Assembly (NCBI GenBank): GCA_017656265.1
Contig: JACDOD010000006.1
Coordinates: 103,504-167,503, forward strand
Reading direction: 5' to 3'
Length of the DNA: 64,000 nucleotides
From: Bacillaceae bacterium
Lineage (GTDB): Bacteria; Bacillota; Bacilli; Bacillales; Alkalibacillaceae
A program made the translations under genes and the position numbers. Under the pieces are notes generated by a model. It made no database searches. It saw only the letters and a program-made list of their open reading frames with translations, and had not been told where the DNA came from. Below, piece after piece: positions 35,457-44,506 of this stretch (position 1 is the stretch's first letter; each line of letters starts with the position of its first letter).

Positions 35457-35768
35457 TTAGCCACCAAACTTCCTCTTTGCCCATTGATCCATCTGCCTGA
35501 TGTGTTCCCTGCCTATGGTGAGCCCGTATAAGACCAGCAGTACAATCACCACACTAAACAGATCGATTTTCCGCTGAAACACAACGATCACGACACCCAG
35601 CGAAACCTGGGGTATAACACCGGTTATGATCGTGAGCCATACCCCAATCTTAAACAGCGACCTGGAGTTCAGACGGTACCGCGCGAACAGCATAAAAAAT
35701 GTGGAAGACCAGGCCAGCACTTCCAGCCCCAGAAGCAACAGCCACTTGTATTCGATAATGCTTTCCAT
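35457..35768 (-). CDS. Small four-helix membrane protein, unknown function
   Basis: A 103-residue protein with about three to four hydrophobic segments (residues 5-27, 38-62, 67-86) and a basic C-terminus (QMDQWAKRKFGG). I do not recognise a named family, though similar small proteins occur in Bacillaceae. GGGAG lies about ten bases before the ATG on the minus strand. It is followed in the same orientation (upstream) by a second small membrane protein gene, with a 44-base gap, so the two may form a unit. Confidence 0.6.
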   Translation of the reverse strand: MESIIEYKWLLLLGLEVLAWSSTFFMLFARYRLNSRSLFKIGVWLTIITGVIPQVSLGVVIVVFQRKIDLFSVVIVLLVLYGLTIGREHIRQMDQWAKRKFGG

Positions 35769-35812
35769 TCTTATTAACTCCCTGCCCTCATTTCAAATTC
35801 ACTTCATGTCAT

Positions 35813-36127
35813 TTAAAGCCAGATCATCAAGCTGACCAGTACGAACACGAGAAATGCCATTAATCCCCCGGTCAATGCAAAGGTCAGGCTAAAAATTTTA
35901 TACTTCGTATGGCGATAAAGATAAATGGACAAAAATGCAACAGGAACAAAATACACTAGTCCGACAAGAACAGCTCCTAAATCAATTGAACCAGGACTTC
36001 CCACCAGGTCAATTGGAAGAACAGCCATAAGGGGCCACAATGCCGCTGCAGCCAATCCTAATATAATGGCTAAAGCAATCGCCGACACAAACTCCAGTAT
36101 GTGAATAAAAACTTGCCTAATTCCCAT
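35813..36127 (-). CDS. Small membrane protein, unknown function
   Basis: A 104-residue protein with three hydrophobic stretches (about residues 12-37, 45-70 and 80-103) and few charges, so it is integral to the membrane. No motif is recognised. AAAGGGAG precedes the ATG. It is upstream of, and probably cotranscribed with, the other small membrane gene at 35457-35768. Confidence 0.6.
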   Translation of the reverse strand: MGIRQVFIHILEFVSAIALAIILGLAAAALWPLMAVLPIDLVGSPGSIDLGAVLVGLVYFVPVAFLSIYLYRHTKYKIFSLTFALTGGLMAFLVFVLVSLMIWL

Positions 36128-36740
36128 TCCTGCTATCTCCCTTTATAAAAATCTACTTTCTTCCTGCTATCCTAACACAAAAAATCAAGTGCAGGAGCAT
36201 GAAGAAAGTTGCTCATAGCATAATGAACCAAAAAAATTCCCCGGAAACGATAGCTGTGGACGAATCGTAACATGCAGCCTTGATGATTGACAACGTCCAG
36301 ATTCCGGACGGTCAGAAATTCCTGGCCCTAACCCTGCACCCATATCAAGTTCAAATCCCCCTTGCAGTTTAGGGCAGGTTCCCCCTTGTCAAACAAATTC
36401 AATCTCATTTATTCTAATATCGTTAACATTTTTTGGACAAAACAATAATGAAAGGAGACTGAGAGCCTCATATAGCAGGACCAGCCACCCGAAAAATTTT
36501 TTCCTGACATGGAAGCAGGAAAAAATCGTCACAAAAAAACCAATCCTAACGAAACATCTAACAGGACGAAAACGTTACAATGAAAGAAGAAATCAGAACA
36601 GAAAGGCACTCAGCACTCATTAGACCATAACTGCGGTCAACTCAAACTCATCGGCCATACAGTACACAACAAAATCGTAACGGACATCACAGCTATTACG
36701 TCAAATAGAATGAGCACATTACTTCATTGGAGTGGGATAC
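36128..36740. other. Gene-free region before the O-antigen-ligase-like gene
   Basis: There is no coding frame here that I can support. A perfect 11-bp inverted repeat (ATTTTTTCCTG / CAGGAAAAAAT) lies at 36496-36526 and could be a terminator-like or regulatory hairpin. The promoter of the downstream gene is presumably in 36530-36725, but no consensus pair stands out. Confidence 0.5.
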
Positions 36741-38147
36741 ATGAATCAACCATACAAAATAGCAGCATTAACCGCAGCAGTACTCATTATCAGTTTACTG
36801 CTTCCTGAAACAATTGCATTAATCGTATCGGCGGCCTTTTTTGCGGTCGTAACCTGGCTCAACCCGAAATGGATTATTCCATTACTCATTGTCTATTTTC
36901 CGGTGAGGCCATTTCTGGTGGAAGTGAACCCCGGCTTGAAGCTGGCGGGGGATATCGCCATTATCATTCTGGTCCTGCGGGTGATCTGGGATTCCCGCCG
37001 CGATCCAAAATCGATCTTTCAGCTCGCCTGGTATGAGTGGGCATACATCGTCTGGTGTCTTTTTGGAGGGCTGGTCGCCTTAAAAACAGGAGTTACTCCA
37101 GCCGCCATTATCTTTCAGCTTCGAAAATTTATCATGATGTATCTCGTTTTCTACGGCGTCAAGCGTCTGAAATGGGATAGATCTGATCTGTTTGTCTGGG
37201 CAAATATCACAGCAGTCATGGCCGTCGTACTTTCTGTCCATGGGGTCATTGAGCGGATTTCCAATCGCCAGATTCTTTTGCCGCAGGCGTGGAAAGAGAT
37301 GCTGATTTCGCCAACGAATGCTGACCGGATTTATGGGCTAATCGGGAATCCGAATTCCTTTGCCCTATTTTTATCGGTAGCCTTTCTCGGGGTCACTTAT
37401 CTGTATACCCAGACACATCATCGAATGTACCGGGTTTTACAAGTTCTGTTTATGGGGATGCTGTTACTAACGTTTTCCAGAGGGACCTGGATTGCCTTTA
37501 CCATTACATTCATTGCTTATGCCATTGCCACCCGGCAAAAAATCTGGTTAAAACAAATCCCTGTACTTGCTCTCGTCGGGTTTATTCTCGTATATACCCC
37601 GGTGCATTTTACGGATCTTCTCTTTTTTGACAACAAAGATGAACCAGGGGGCTTAAGGGATCGTTTTGCCGAAACCTTCGATAATGAGTCATTGAACCGA
37701 AGCGGGCAAAGCGGCCGGATTTTCTTCATTAAAAAAGGGTTTGAGATTCTGTTTGATCATCCTGTCACAGGCACAGGATTTGCTACCTTTGGTGATTCGG
37801 CTACACTCGCGTACGGTTCTCCGATCTATGAAAAATACGGGCTTGCGGATATCTATGCTTATAAAGGAAAAACGTTTTTTTCCGATAATCAATATATTCA
37901 GATCATTGCCCAGACCGGTGTGATCGGCGTGATCCTGTTTGCCATATTCCTGCTGCACATGCTGTACCGGATCTGGTCAGTGAGGAAGGAACACCCAATT
38001 CCTTCCTATATAATAGCTTCATTCTGGCTGTTCATCTGTATCGCTGGTGTTTTTTATAACATCTGGGAGAATAATGTGTTTGCCATGTATTTTTTCATGG
38101 CAGTGGGCTGGTTTGAGGCATACCGGAGCAACCGGGTAAAACGATAA
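36741..38147 (+). CDS. O-antigen ligase / polymerase family membrane protein (Wzy_C type)
   Basis: A 468-residue protein with about eleven membrane helices and a large extracytoplasmic loop, as in the WaaL/Wzy family that transfers or polymerises glycans from a polyprenyl carrier outside the membrane. Features include ILVYFPVRPFLVEVNPGLKLAGD, GLIGNPNSFALFLSVAFLG, LLTFSRGTWIAFTI, and the loop motif HPVTGTGFATFGDSA followed by DNQYIQIIAQTGVIG. Its neighbours (UDP-ManNAc dehydrogenase, WecG-type transferase, S-layer genes) suggest secondary wall polymer or S-layer glycan assembly. GGAG at 36729-36732 supports ATG 36741 over a GTG at 36732. Confidence 0.82.
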   Translation: MNQPYKIAALTAAVLIISLLLPETIALIVSAAFFAVVTWLNPKWIIPLLIVYFPVRPFLVEVNPGLKLAGDIAIIILVLRVIWDSRRDPKSIFQLAWYEWAYIVWCLFGGLVALKTGVTPAAIIFQLRKFIMMYLVFYGVKRLKWDRSDLFVWANITAVMAVVLSVHGVIERISNRQILLPQAWKEMLISPTNADRIYGLIGNPNSFALFLSVAFLGVTYLYTQTHHRMYRVLQVLFMGMLLLTFSRGTWIAFTITFIAYAIATRQKIWLKQIPVLALVGFILVYTPVHFTDLLFFDNKDEPGGLRDRFAETFDNESLNRSGQSGRIFFIKKGFEILFDHPVTGTGFATFGDSATLAYGSPIYEKYGLADIYAYKGKTFFSDNQYIQIIAQTGVIGVILFAIFLLHMLYRIWSVRKEHPIPSYIIASFWLFICIAGVFYNIWENNVFAMYFFMAVGWFEAYRSNRVKR

Positions 38148-38210
38148 AAAAAGCGGATCAACCGCATCAAAAAAATTTTACAAAAAAAATTAAAAAAATT
38201 TAGCGAACCA

Positions 38211-38240
38211 TGAAACTTTTGCCACCCCTTATGCGTCTAA
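38211..38240 (+). promoter_or_regulatory. ECF-sigma-type promoter of the ManNAc dehydrogenase gene
   Basis: TGAAAC at 38211-38216 (TGAAACTTTT) and CGTCTAA at 38234-38240 are separated by 17 bases, the layout recognised by extracytoplasmic-function sigma factors of the SigM/SigV/SigW group. It lies about 50 bases before the start codon. Downstream, GGTGGCAAAGTT can pair back with AACTTTTGCCACC of the promoter region, but that strand is not transcribed in full. Confidence 0.7.
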
Positions 38241-38286
38241 GGAAAAAGGAGGTGGCAAAGTTCAGTTGCAGAAGAGGAGAATGAAC

Positions 38287-39561
38287 ATGAAAAAAATATG
38301 TGTCATCGGCCTGGGATATATCGGATTGCCGACCTCCGTCATCTTCGCCAAGCACGGTTTTCAGGTGCATGGTGTGGATGTGAACGAAATCGTCGTCAAG
38401 AAAATTGCCAACAAGGAGCTGTACATCGAAGAACCTGGTTTGCAGGAAGCACTGGAGGAAGCGATTGACTCAGGTCATTTTACCGTTTCCACAAAACCAG
38501 AAACAGCAGATGTATTCATTGTTGCTGTTCCGTCTCCTATTACAAAAGATAAGAAAGCAAACCTGGACTTTGTACGGCAGGCGACAAAGGATATCACTCC
38601 ATATGTCCGGAAAGGGAACCTGGTGATTCTTGAATCCACCGTGCCTCCAAGGACTGTGGAAGATGTCATGCTGCCGATTCTAAAAGAAAGCGGACTGGAA
38701 ATCGGCGAGGAATTATACGTTGCTCATTCGCCGGAACGGGTGATTCCAGGAAAAATTTTGACAGAATTAATAAAAAATAATCGAATTGTGGGAGGAATCA
38801 ACAGGGTCTCTGGCGAATTAACTAAAGAGTTATACTCTTCCTTTGTAAAAGGAGAAATCCATATAACCGATGCCACCACGGCTGAAATGGTAAAAGTAAT
38901 GGAAAATACATACCGCGATTTGAACATTGCTTTTGCAAACGAACTGGCAAAACTGAGTCTGAAAGCAGGAGTGAACATCTGGGAAGCCATTCAGCTGGCC
39001 AACAATCACCCGCGGGTAAATATTCATTACCCTGGACCGGGAGTAGGAGGTCACTGTATCGCAGTTGACCCATGGTTCCTGGCTGATCTGGACCCTGAAA
39101 ATGCCCGGATGATTGCCTTAGCCCGTGAAACAAATGATCAAATGCCGCAATTCACCGTGGACCGAATCAAAACGATCATGAAGGAGCACAAACTGGCATC
39201 GCCCAAACTTGCCTTGCTGGGTCTTTCATTTAAGGGGAACGTCGATGATATGAGGGAGAGCCCATCCTTATCTGTGATGGAATTATTAAATAAGGAAGGA
39301 ATCGAATACCGTATTTTTGATCCTTATATTAAGGAACAAAGGGTACCTCATCAGACCATGTCCCTGGAAGATACTGTCCTGGGCTCAGATATCATTGTCG
39401 TTCTAACGGATCACAAATATTTTAAGGAAATCGATCCAAAGACCCTCAAAAATTGGATAAATTCTCCGATTATCTATGATACAAGGAATTGTATAAATGA
39501 AGAAACATGGGAAAAAGCTGGATTTTCATTCTATCGTCTGGGCGACGCAAAAACCAGGTGA
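38287..39561 (+). CDS. UDP-N-acetyl-D-mannosamine dehydrogenase (WecC/MnaB-like)
   Basis: A 424-residue NAD-dependent nucleotide-sugar dehydrogenase. The Rossmann start is KKICVIGLGYIGLPTSVIFAKHG and the catalytic cysteine lies in GPGVGGHCIAVDPWF. The IAVDPWF ending and the overall length fit UDP-ManNAc dehydrogenase better than UDP-glucose dehydrogenase. It should make UDP-ManNAcA, a component of teichuronic or secondary wall polymers that SLH domains bind. GAGGAG at 38274-38279 is seven bases before ATG 38287; the TTG at 38266 and ATG at 38281 are poorer. A transferase gene follows after six bases. Confidence 0.88.
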   Translation: MKKICVIGLGYIGLPTSVIFAKHGFQVHGVDVNEIVVKKIANKELYIEEPGLQEALEEAIDSGHFTVSTKPETADVFIVAVPSPITKDKKANLDFVRQATKDITPYVRKGNLVILESTVPPRTVEDVMLPILKESGLEIGEELYVAHSPERVIPGKILTELIKNNRIVGGINRVSGELTKELYSSFVKGEIHITDATTAEMVKVMENTYRDLNIAFANELAKLSLKAGVNIWEAIQLANNHPRVNIHYPGPGVGGHCIAVDPWFLADLDPENARMIALARETNDQMPQFTVDRIKTIMKEHKLASPKLALLGLSFKGNVDDMRESPSLSVMELLNKEGIEYRIFDPYIKEQRVPHQTMSLEDTVLGSDIIVVLTDHKYFKEIDPKTLKNWINSPIIYDTRNCINEETWEKAGFSFYRLGDAKTR

Positions 39562-39567
39562 TTCATC

Positions 39568-40308
39568 ATGACAGCAAAAGAAACCATACTTGGTGTTGAT
39601 GTAACACAGGCAACTTATGAATCACTGACAGCTGAACTGTTTCAGCGGATTAACGATCAGAAACAATCCTTTATCGTAGCAATCAACCCGGAAAAAATCA
39701 TGAAAGCCCAGAAGGATGAAAAGCTGAGAACACTGTTAAATTCAGCCGACTACCATATTCCGGATGGAGTTGGCGTACTGATTGCATCAAGATTAAAAGG
39801 CGGGAACATCAAAACCCGCATTACCGGAATCGATCTAATGATGCGTATTATTAAAGAAGCTGCAAATCAACAAAAGTCCATATTCCTTTATGGGGCCAAA
39901 CCAGGAGTTGCCGATCAGGCAGCAGAAAATGTAAAGCAGCAATATCCAGACATTCAAATCAAAGGAACAATCGATGGCTATCAAAAGGATATGGATGATG
40001 TGATTAAAACCATCAATCAAGCCGAGCCCGATATTTTATTTGTCGCACTCGGCAGCCCTAAGCAAGAACAGTGGATTCGCCAGTACAGAAATCAGTTAAA
40101 GGTTAGTCTGTTCCAGGGAGTGGGCGGCTCCTTCGATGTTCTCGCAGGAAACATCGAGAGAGCACCAGCAGCATTTCGAAACCTTGGCCTGGAATGGCTG
40201 TACCGATTGATCAGGGAACCATGGCGCTGGAAGCGGCAGCTCGCTTTACCAAGATTTCTGATTAGGGTTTTCTTCAGTCGGAAAGGGAATCATAAACCGA
40301 AAACCTGA
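39568..40308 (+). CDS. WecG/TagA/CpsF family glycosyltransferase
   Basis: A 246-residue membrane-associated glycosyltransferase (GT26). Family features are INPEKIMKAQKD...LLNSADYHIPDGVGVL, RITGIDLMM, FLYGAKPGVADQAAENV and FVALGSPKQEQWI, with the basic amphipathic C-terminus that docks on the membrane. Members add ManNAc or ManNAcA to GlcNAc-diphospho-undecaprenol. Next to the UDP-ManNAc dehydrogenase, a ManNAcA transfer (WecG role) is the likely reaction; TagA-type ManNAc transfer in wall teichoic acid linkage is the alternative. Its ribosome site overlaps the dehydrogenase stop. Confidence 0.87.
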   Translation: MTAKETILGVDVTQATYESLTAELFQRINDQKQSFIVAINPEKIMKAQKDEKLRTLLNSADYHIPDGVGVLIASRLKGGNIKTRITGIDLMMRIIKEAANQQKSIFLYGAKPGVADQAAENVKQQYPDIQIKGTIDGYQKDMDDVIKTINQAEPDILFVALGSPKQEQWIRQYRNQLKVSLFQGVGGSFDVLAGNIERAPAAFRNLGLEWLYRLIREPWRWKRQLALPRFLIRVFFSRKGNHKPKT

Positions 40309-40503
40309 ATCATACAATAATGCTGGTGTACAAAGCGAAACACACAGATGGGAAATCTACTAAACATTACCACAGGGAAAATGCGAATCTGCTCTGTTAA
40401 AATTTTCGGATTTCTTGTAAAATACTAGTTACAGAGGGAAAAACAAATTAAGCATAAAAACATTACAATTATATGAAAAATGCATCTGAGATGCCAGAAT
40501 CAG

Positions 40504-40532
40504 TTGACAATTCCTGTATATCCCTCTATACT
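40504..40532 (+). promoter_or_regulatory. Strong sigma-A promoter of the SLH/S-layer genes
   Basis: TTGACA at 40504-40509 and TATACT at 40527-40532 with exactly 17 bases between them are almost full consensus. Transcription should begin near 40540, leaving a leader of about 125 bases before the AGGAGG (40651-40656) and the ATG at 40667. A long leader and perfect boxes are typical for highly expressed S-layer genes. The remaining part of 40309-40503 shows nothing recognisable. Confidence 0.88.
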
Positions 40533-40666
40533 GTTTTTGTAGCTTCATAGATTAGTGGGTGGAAACTATTTTCCAGGGCATATTTTGATAGTAAAAATGG
40601 ATATTAAGTAAGCCTGGGAGAATAGTCTATTTTTATAGAAATTACATAAAAGGAGGATAAAAGGGA

Positions 40667-41725
40667 ATGTACCAACCTAAATCTTATCGTAAATTCGTGG
40701 CTGCCACATTATCAGCGGCTGCGGTAACAGCTGCGGTAGCACCTGCTGTATCAGCAGACAGCCATAGTTTCACAGATGTGCAAGAAGGTGACGCACACTA
40801 CGAAGCGATTATGGACCTTTCTGCTAAAGGTGTTATCCAGGGTTATGAAGATGGATCTTTTGGTGTTAACGATCCATTACAGCGTCGTCATGCAGCAGTT
40901 CTTTTTGCGAAAGCTCTAGAACTAGATGCACCTGAAAACCTGGACGATGTACTTGCTGGCCTAGAAGATGTAACAGCTGATTCTCTATACGCAGAGCAAA
41001 TTGCTGCTGTAGTAAATGCTGAAATCTTCAAAGGAAGCGCTGGAAGCTTCATGCCATCTGACGATTTAACTCGTGAGCAAATGGCAACTGTATTAGTAAA
41101 AGCTTTTGGTCTTACTGACACTGGTGAAGAGCTGGATATCAACCTCGATAACGTAAGCCCTTCACACAAAGACAATGTTAAAATCCTTGCTCAGCACGGA
41201 ATCACTAATCAATTAGATGACTTCCGTCCGAGTGAAGCCGTAACTCGCGGCCAATTCGCAACTTTCCTTTGGAAAGCTATGAACGTGCAAGGTGAAGTAA
41301 GCTACAACGTTGAAGTTAAAGACGGTTTAACAGCATTCCAGCGTTTAGTAGAAGTTGAACTGGATGGTGTTACGAACCCAGAAGCTTACACAGTAACTGT
41401 ATTTGGCGAAGAGCTTGAATACAAAGCTGAGTCTGGTTTGTTTGTAGGCCTAGTAGATTCTACAGACGAAGAAGCAATTAAAGCTGGTGTAGTAGTAGTT
41501 GCTCCAGTAACTGTTGACTACGAAGTTACAAAAATCGACACAGGCTTAACAGCTTTCCAACGTCTAGTAGAAGTTGAACTTACTGTAGATAATCCAGAAG
41601 ATTATGCAGTAACTGTTCTTGGTAAAGAACTAGACTATAAAGCTGATAAAGGTGTATTCGTTGGTCTTGTAGACTCAACTAACGATGACGAAATCAAAGC
41701 TGGTGTAGAAGTTACTCAAAAGTAA
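40667..41725 (+). CDS. SLH-domain surface protein with two tandem C-terminal repeats
   Basis: A 352-residue secreted protein. The signal peptide ends near VSA-DSH (cleavage after residue 30). Three S-layer homology motifs follow: FTDVQEGDAHYEAIMDLSAKGVIQGYEDG-type (about 34-85), LEDVTADSLYAEQIAAVVNAEIFKG-type (about 99-147) and LDNVSPSHKDNVKILAQHGI-type (about 163-209), each with the TR/RR..A/F ending. Two related modules of about 65 residues follow, both containing GLTAFQRLVEVEL and FVGLVDST. SLH domains anchor to pyruvylated ManNAc wall polymer. No cysteine, strongly acidic, high-expression codon choice. It shares a transcript with the next gene. Confidence 0.9.
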   Translation: MYQPKSYRKFVAATLSAAAVTAAVAPAVSADSHSFTDVQEGDAHYEAIMDLSAKGVIQGYEDGSFGVNDPLQRRHAAVLFAKALELDAPENLDDVLAGLEDVTADSLYAEQIAAVVNAEIFKGSAGSFMPSDDLTREQMATVLVKAFGLTDTGEELDINLDNVSPSHKDNVKILAQHGITNQLDDFRPSEAVTRGQFATFLWKAMNVQGEVSYNVEVKDGLTAFQRLVEVELDGVTNPEAYTVTVFGEELEYKAESGLFVGLVDSTDEEAIKAGVVVVAPVTVDYEVTKIDTGLTAFQRLVEVELTVDNPEDYAVTVLGKELDYKADKGVFVGLVDSTNDDEIKAGVEVTQK

Positions 41726-41788
41726 TTTATAAACTTTCATAAATTACTATCTTTTAAAAAAATTAAAGTACAGGGAGGAAAAATAAGA

Positions 41789-44461
41789 ATGGCTAAGTTT
41801 CCTACAAAAGTTTTATCTTCAGCAGCTCTTACTTCCGCAGCAGTTGTAGTAGGTTTTGCTGGCACAGCTAGCGCGGCTGTAGACGGATACCTTGTAAAAG
41901 ACGCTGAAGGTACTGTATACAGCTTCGACAAAGCAGAACTTGAACAGTCTTATATGAACTATGTTTACGGCGATGGAGATACCGCTCTTTACGAATACTT
42001 CCAGGAATTATTCACTGAGAACGGATTCTATGCTTTCTCTGATGATAGCGGTAAATATGTAGCTTATGACGCTATCGAAGATGCATACTTAGAAGACACT
42101 GAAGGATTCGATATCAACGAATTCACAGAAGGTGAAGATGCTCCTGCTGCTGAAGTTACTACTGTAACTAAAGTAACTGTAGAAGATGGAGAAATTGTAA
42201 CTGAAGAAATTAGCTCAGGTGTTTCATCTGATGTTGCTGATGTTGATGCTGATAATCTTAAGGAAGTAGTAGTAGAGTTCACCAGCACAGAATATGATGA
42301 GGAGTTAGTAAAAGATCCTGATAGCTACTCTATCACTGATGAAAATGGAAATGATTTAGCTGTTGCTGAAGTTTCTGTTGATGGAACAACAGCTGTACTG
42401 ACATTGAAAGACGGCGATGAAGGAACTAACCAACTAAGCGCAACTTTAACTGTAGACAAGGAAGTTCTTGGTGCAGATGAAGATGTAGAAACAGAATTTA
42501 CATTCTTTGATGCAACTGTTCCAGAAGCAGAAAAAATTGAACTAATTGGACCTAATAAATTTAAAATTTATTTTAGCGAGCCAATTGTGAATGTTGCTAA
42601 TCAGTCTACTGTAGAAGTAGAAAATGGAATTTATGGTGTTGCTGACATTACTACTGATGGTAACGCTGCTATTGTTACACTTAGCGCAAGCTCCTTGTCT
42701 GAAGATGAATATTCAGTAAAAGTTTCTGGGTTTGAAGATTATGCTGGATATAAAGCATTAGATAAAGAGTTTACGCTAGACTACACAAAAGATACTGAAG
42801 CTCCAACTGCAACAATTAAAAAGGCTTCACAAACTCAAGTTGTAGTTAAATTTAGTGAGCCAGTTGAAACAGAATCCGGTTCACAATTAACTGCAGATTA
42901 TTTCTATCATTCTTACTCTGCTTATAAACCAAATGATGATGCAGAACTTGGAATAGACGCTGTTACTGTTTCTGCTGATGGAACTGAATATACACTTAAC
43001 TTTACAGACAATCCTCTACCTGAAGGAAATGTAAAATTTGTTGTAGATTACAATGCAAATGACGAACTAGTACAAGACGAATGGGGAAATACTTTAGCTG
43101 AAAACATGGTATTTACAGTTAAAGTTGAAGCTGATAAAGAAAAACCAGAAGTAACTAAGGTAGATGTAGTAGATGAGCAAACAATTAACATTTACTTTAG
43201 TGAAGATGTAGTAAAATCAGATGCTGAAGATAAGGATAACTATGTATTTGAAGACGCAGACGGTGAAGAAGTTACTCCATCTGATATTACTTATCATTCA
43301 AACTCTGATGATGAAGAATATTATGCAGAGGTCAAATTCTCTAGCGACTTAAACGGTAATTATACCGTGGACATTTCAGATATTGACGATAAAGCATTAA
43401 ATGCAAATACTTTGGAAGAAGTAACTTTCTCATTTAATGTTGAGGATTTAACAGGTCCAGACTTAACTAAAGTTAAGGCCATTGGAGTTGAAGGATCTGG
43501 AGACGATCCAGATTTAGTATACATTTACTTCCCAGAAAAAATGGCAACTTCTGGTGAGTATTCTATCTTAGATAAAAAGAACTACCAAATTAATGGTGAA
43601 GATCTTGGATCAAAAGATCAGGTAACCTTATTCAAGGATAGCAGTGCAGTTAAAATTGTATTAGATGATAACACATCTAATCTAAGCACATTTACTGTGT
43701 CTAGACTTGCAGATGCATCTGGAAATCCGAGTGCAAAGCTATATCATTCTGGAGGCATTTCTGCAGATACTTCACCAGTAATTACTGGAGTAGAAGTGTT
43801 AGACTATAAAACAATTAAGATTACAATTGATAAACCTCTTAAAACTGTAGTTGCAGATGGATTTGAAGTAACAAATAATGGAACTACAGATACACTTGCT
43901 GCAGTTTCCTGGGAAATCAATGATGACAACGAAACTGTAGTAACTGGTACTCTTAAGGCTGACACTCAAGTATCTAAGACAGATTCTTCTGACTTAGTAG
44001 ATGAAGTAAGCATCGTTGCCGATAAACTTGTATCAGAGACTGGTTATTCTGTAGATGCATTTACATTTGGTGATGACGCAGGAGAAACAGTTGCTGATGG
44101 GTATGCACCTACATTAGCTGAAAACGGTGCTGCTAGCACTGTAGCTAATAAAATTGATTTAACATTTACTGAGTCAGTGACTGCTGGTACTATGGCTACA
44201 CAAGCACTAGCTTCTTCATACTTCAAAGTATTCATTGATGGTGATGAACTATCATTTGTTACAAGTTTAGCTGAATTAGATGATTCTAGTGAATTCTTTG
44301 TTGAGTTCGGTGCAGATGATGAAACTGTAAGTATCTATGTCTATGATCAAGAAGGTAATGAGGCAGAAATTGAATTCTCTGCTAATAAATACTTCACAGA
44401 TACTGCCGATACCAATAAAGTTGAAGACTTCAGCGTTACAGTAGATGTATATGGTGAATAA
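41789..44461 (+). CDS. S-layer-like surface protein with multiple Ig-like domains, no SLH
   Basis: An 890-residue secreted protein, very acidic, apparently cysteine-free, with AT-rich high-expression codons, all typical of S-layer subunits. The signal peptide MAKFPTKVLSSAALTSAAVV... ends at ASA-A (after residue 29). Residues 30-115 form an N-terminal domain of unknown type. The rest consists of about six Ig-like (SbsA/Big-type) domains whose starts read like PEAEKIELIGPNKFKIYFSEPI, PTATIKKASQTQVVVKFSEPV, KPEVTKVDVVDEQTINIYFSED and SPVITGVEVLDYKTIKITID. There is no SLH motif, so anchoring must use the N-terminal domain or the SLH protein encoded just upstream. GGGAGG precedes the ATG. Confidence 0.88.
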   Translation: MAKFPTKVLSSAALTSAAVVVGFAGTASAAVDGYLVKDAEGTVYSFDKAELEQSYMNYVYGDGDTALYEYFQELFTENGFYAFSDDSGKYVAYDAIEDAYLEDTEGFDINEFTEGEDAPAAEVTTVTKVTVEDGEIVTEEISSGVSSDVADVDADNLKEVVVEFTSTEYDEELVKDPDSYSITDENGNDLAVAEVSVDGTTAVLTLKDGDEGTNQLSATLTVDKEVLGADEDVETEFTFFDATVPEAEKIELIGPNKFKIYFSEPIVNVANQSTVEVENGIYGVADITTDGNAAIVTLSASSLSEDEYSVKVSGFEDYAGYKALDKEFTLDYTKDTEAPTATIKKASQTQVVVKFSEPVETESGSQLTADYFYHSYSAYKPNDDAELGIDAVTVSADGTEYTLNFTDNPLPEGNVKFVVDYNANDELVQDEWGNTLAENMVFTVKVEADKEKPEVTKVDVVDEQTINIYFSEDVVKSDAEDKDNYVFEDADGEEVTPSDITYHSNSDDEEYYAEVKFSSDLNGNYTVDISDIDDKALNANTLEEVTFSFNVEDLTGPDLTKVKAIGVEGSGDDPDLVYIYFPEKMATSGEYSILDKKNYQINGEDLGSKDQVTLFKDSSAVKIVLDDNTSNLSTFTVSRLADASGNPSAKLYHSGGISADTSPVITGVEVLDYKTIKITIDKPLKTVVADGFEVTNNGTTDTLAAVSWEINDDNETVVTGTLKADTQVSKTDSSDLVDEVSIVADKLVSETGYSVDAFTFGDDAGETVADGYAPTLAENGAASTVANKIDLTFTESVTAGTMATQALASSYFKVFIDGDELSFVTSLAELDDSSEFFVEFGADDETVSIYVYDQEGNEAEIEFSANKYFTDTADTNKVEDFSVTVDVYGE

Positions 44462-44471
44462 TTTAACAACC

Positions 44472-44502
44472 AAAAAAGGTGGGCACATGCCCACCTTTTT
44501 TC
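44472..44502 (+). terminator. Intrinsic terminator of the S-layer operon
   Basis: A perfect stem, AAAAAAGGTGGGC / GCCCACCTTTTTT, with a four-base loop lies 10 bases after the stop. Confidence 0.94.
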
Positions 44503-44506
44503 ATTT

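Noticed and set aside
38208..38258. Riboswitch-like stem AACTTTTGCCACC / GGTGGCAAAGTT before the ManNAc dehydrogenase gene
   Set aside because: The 5' arm overlaps the ECF-type -35 region and would not be in the transcript, so it is more likely a coincidence.
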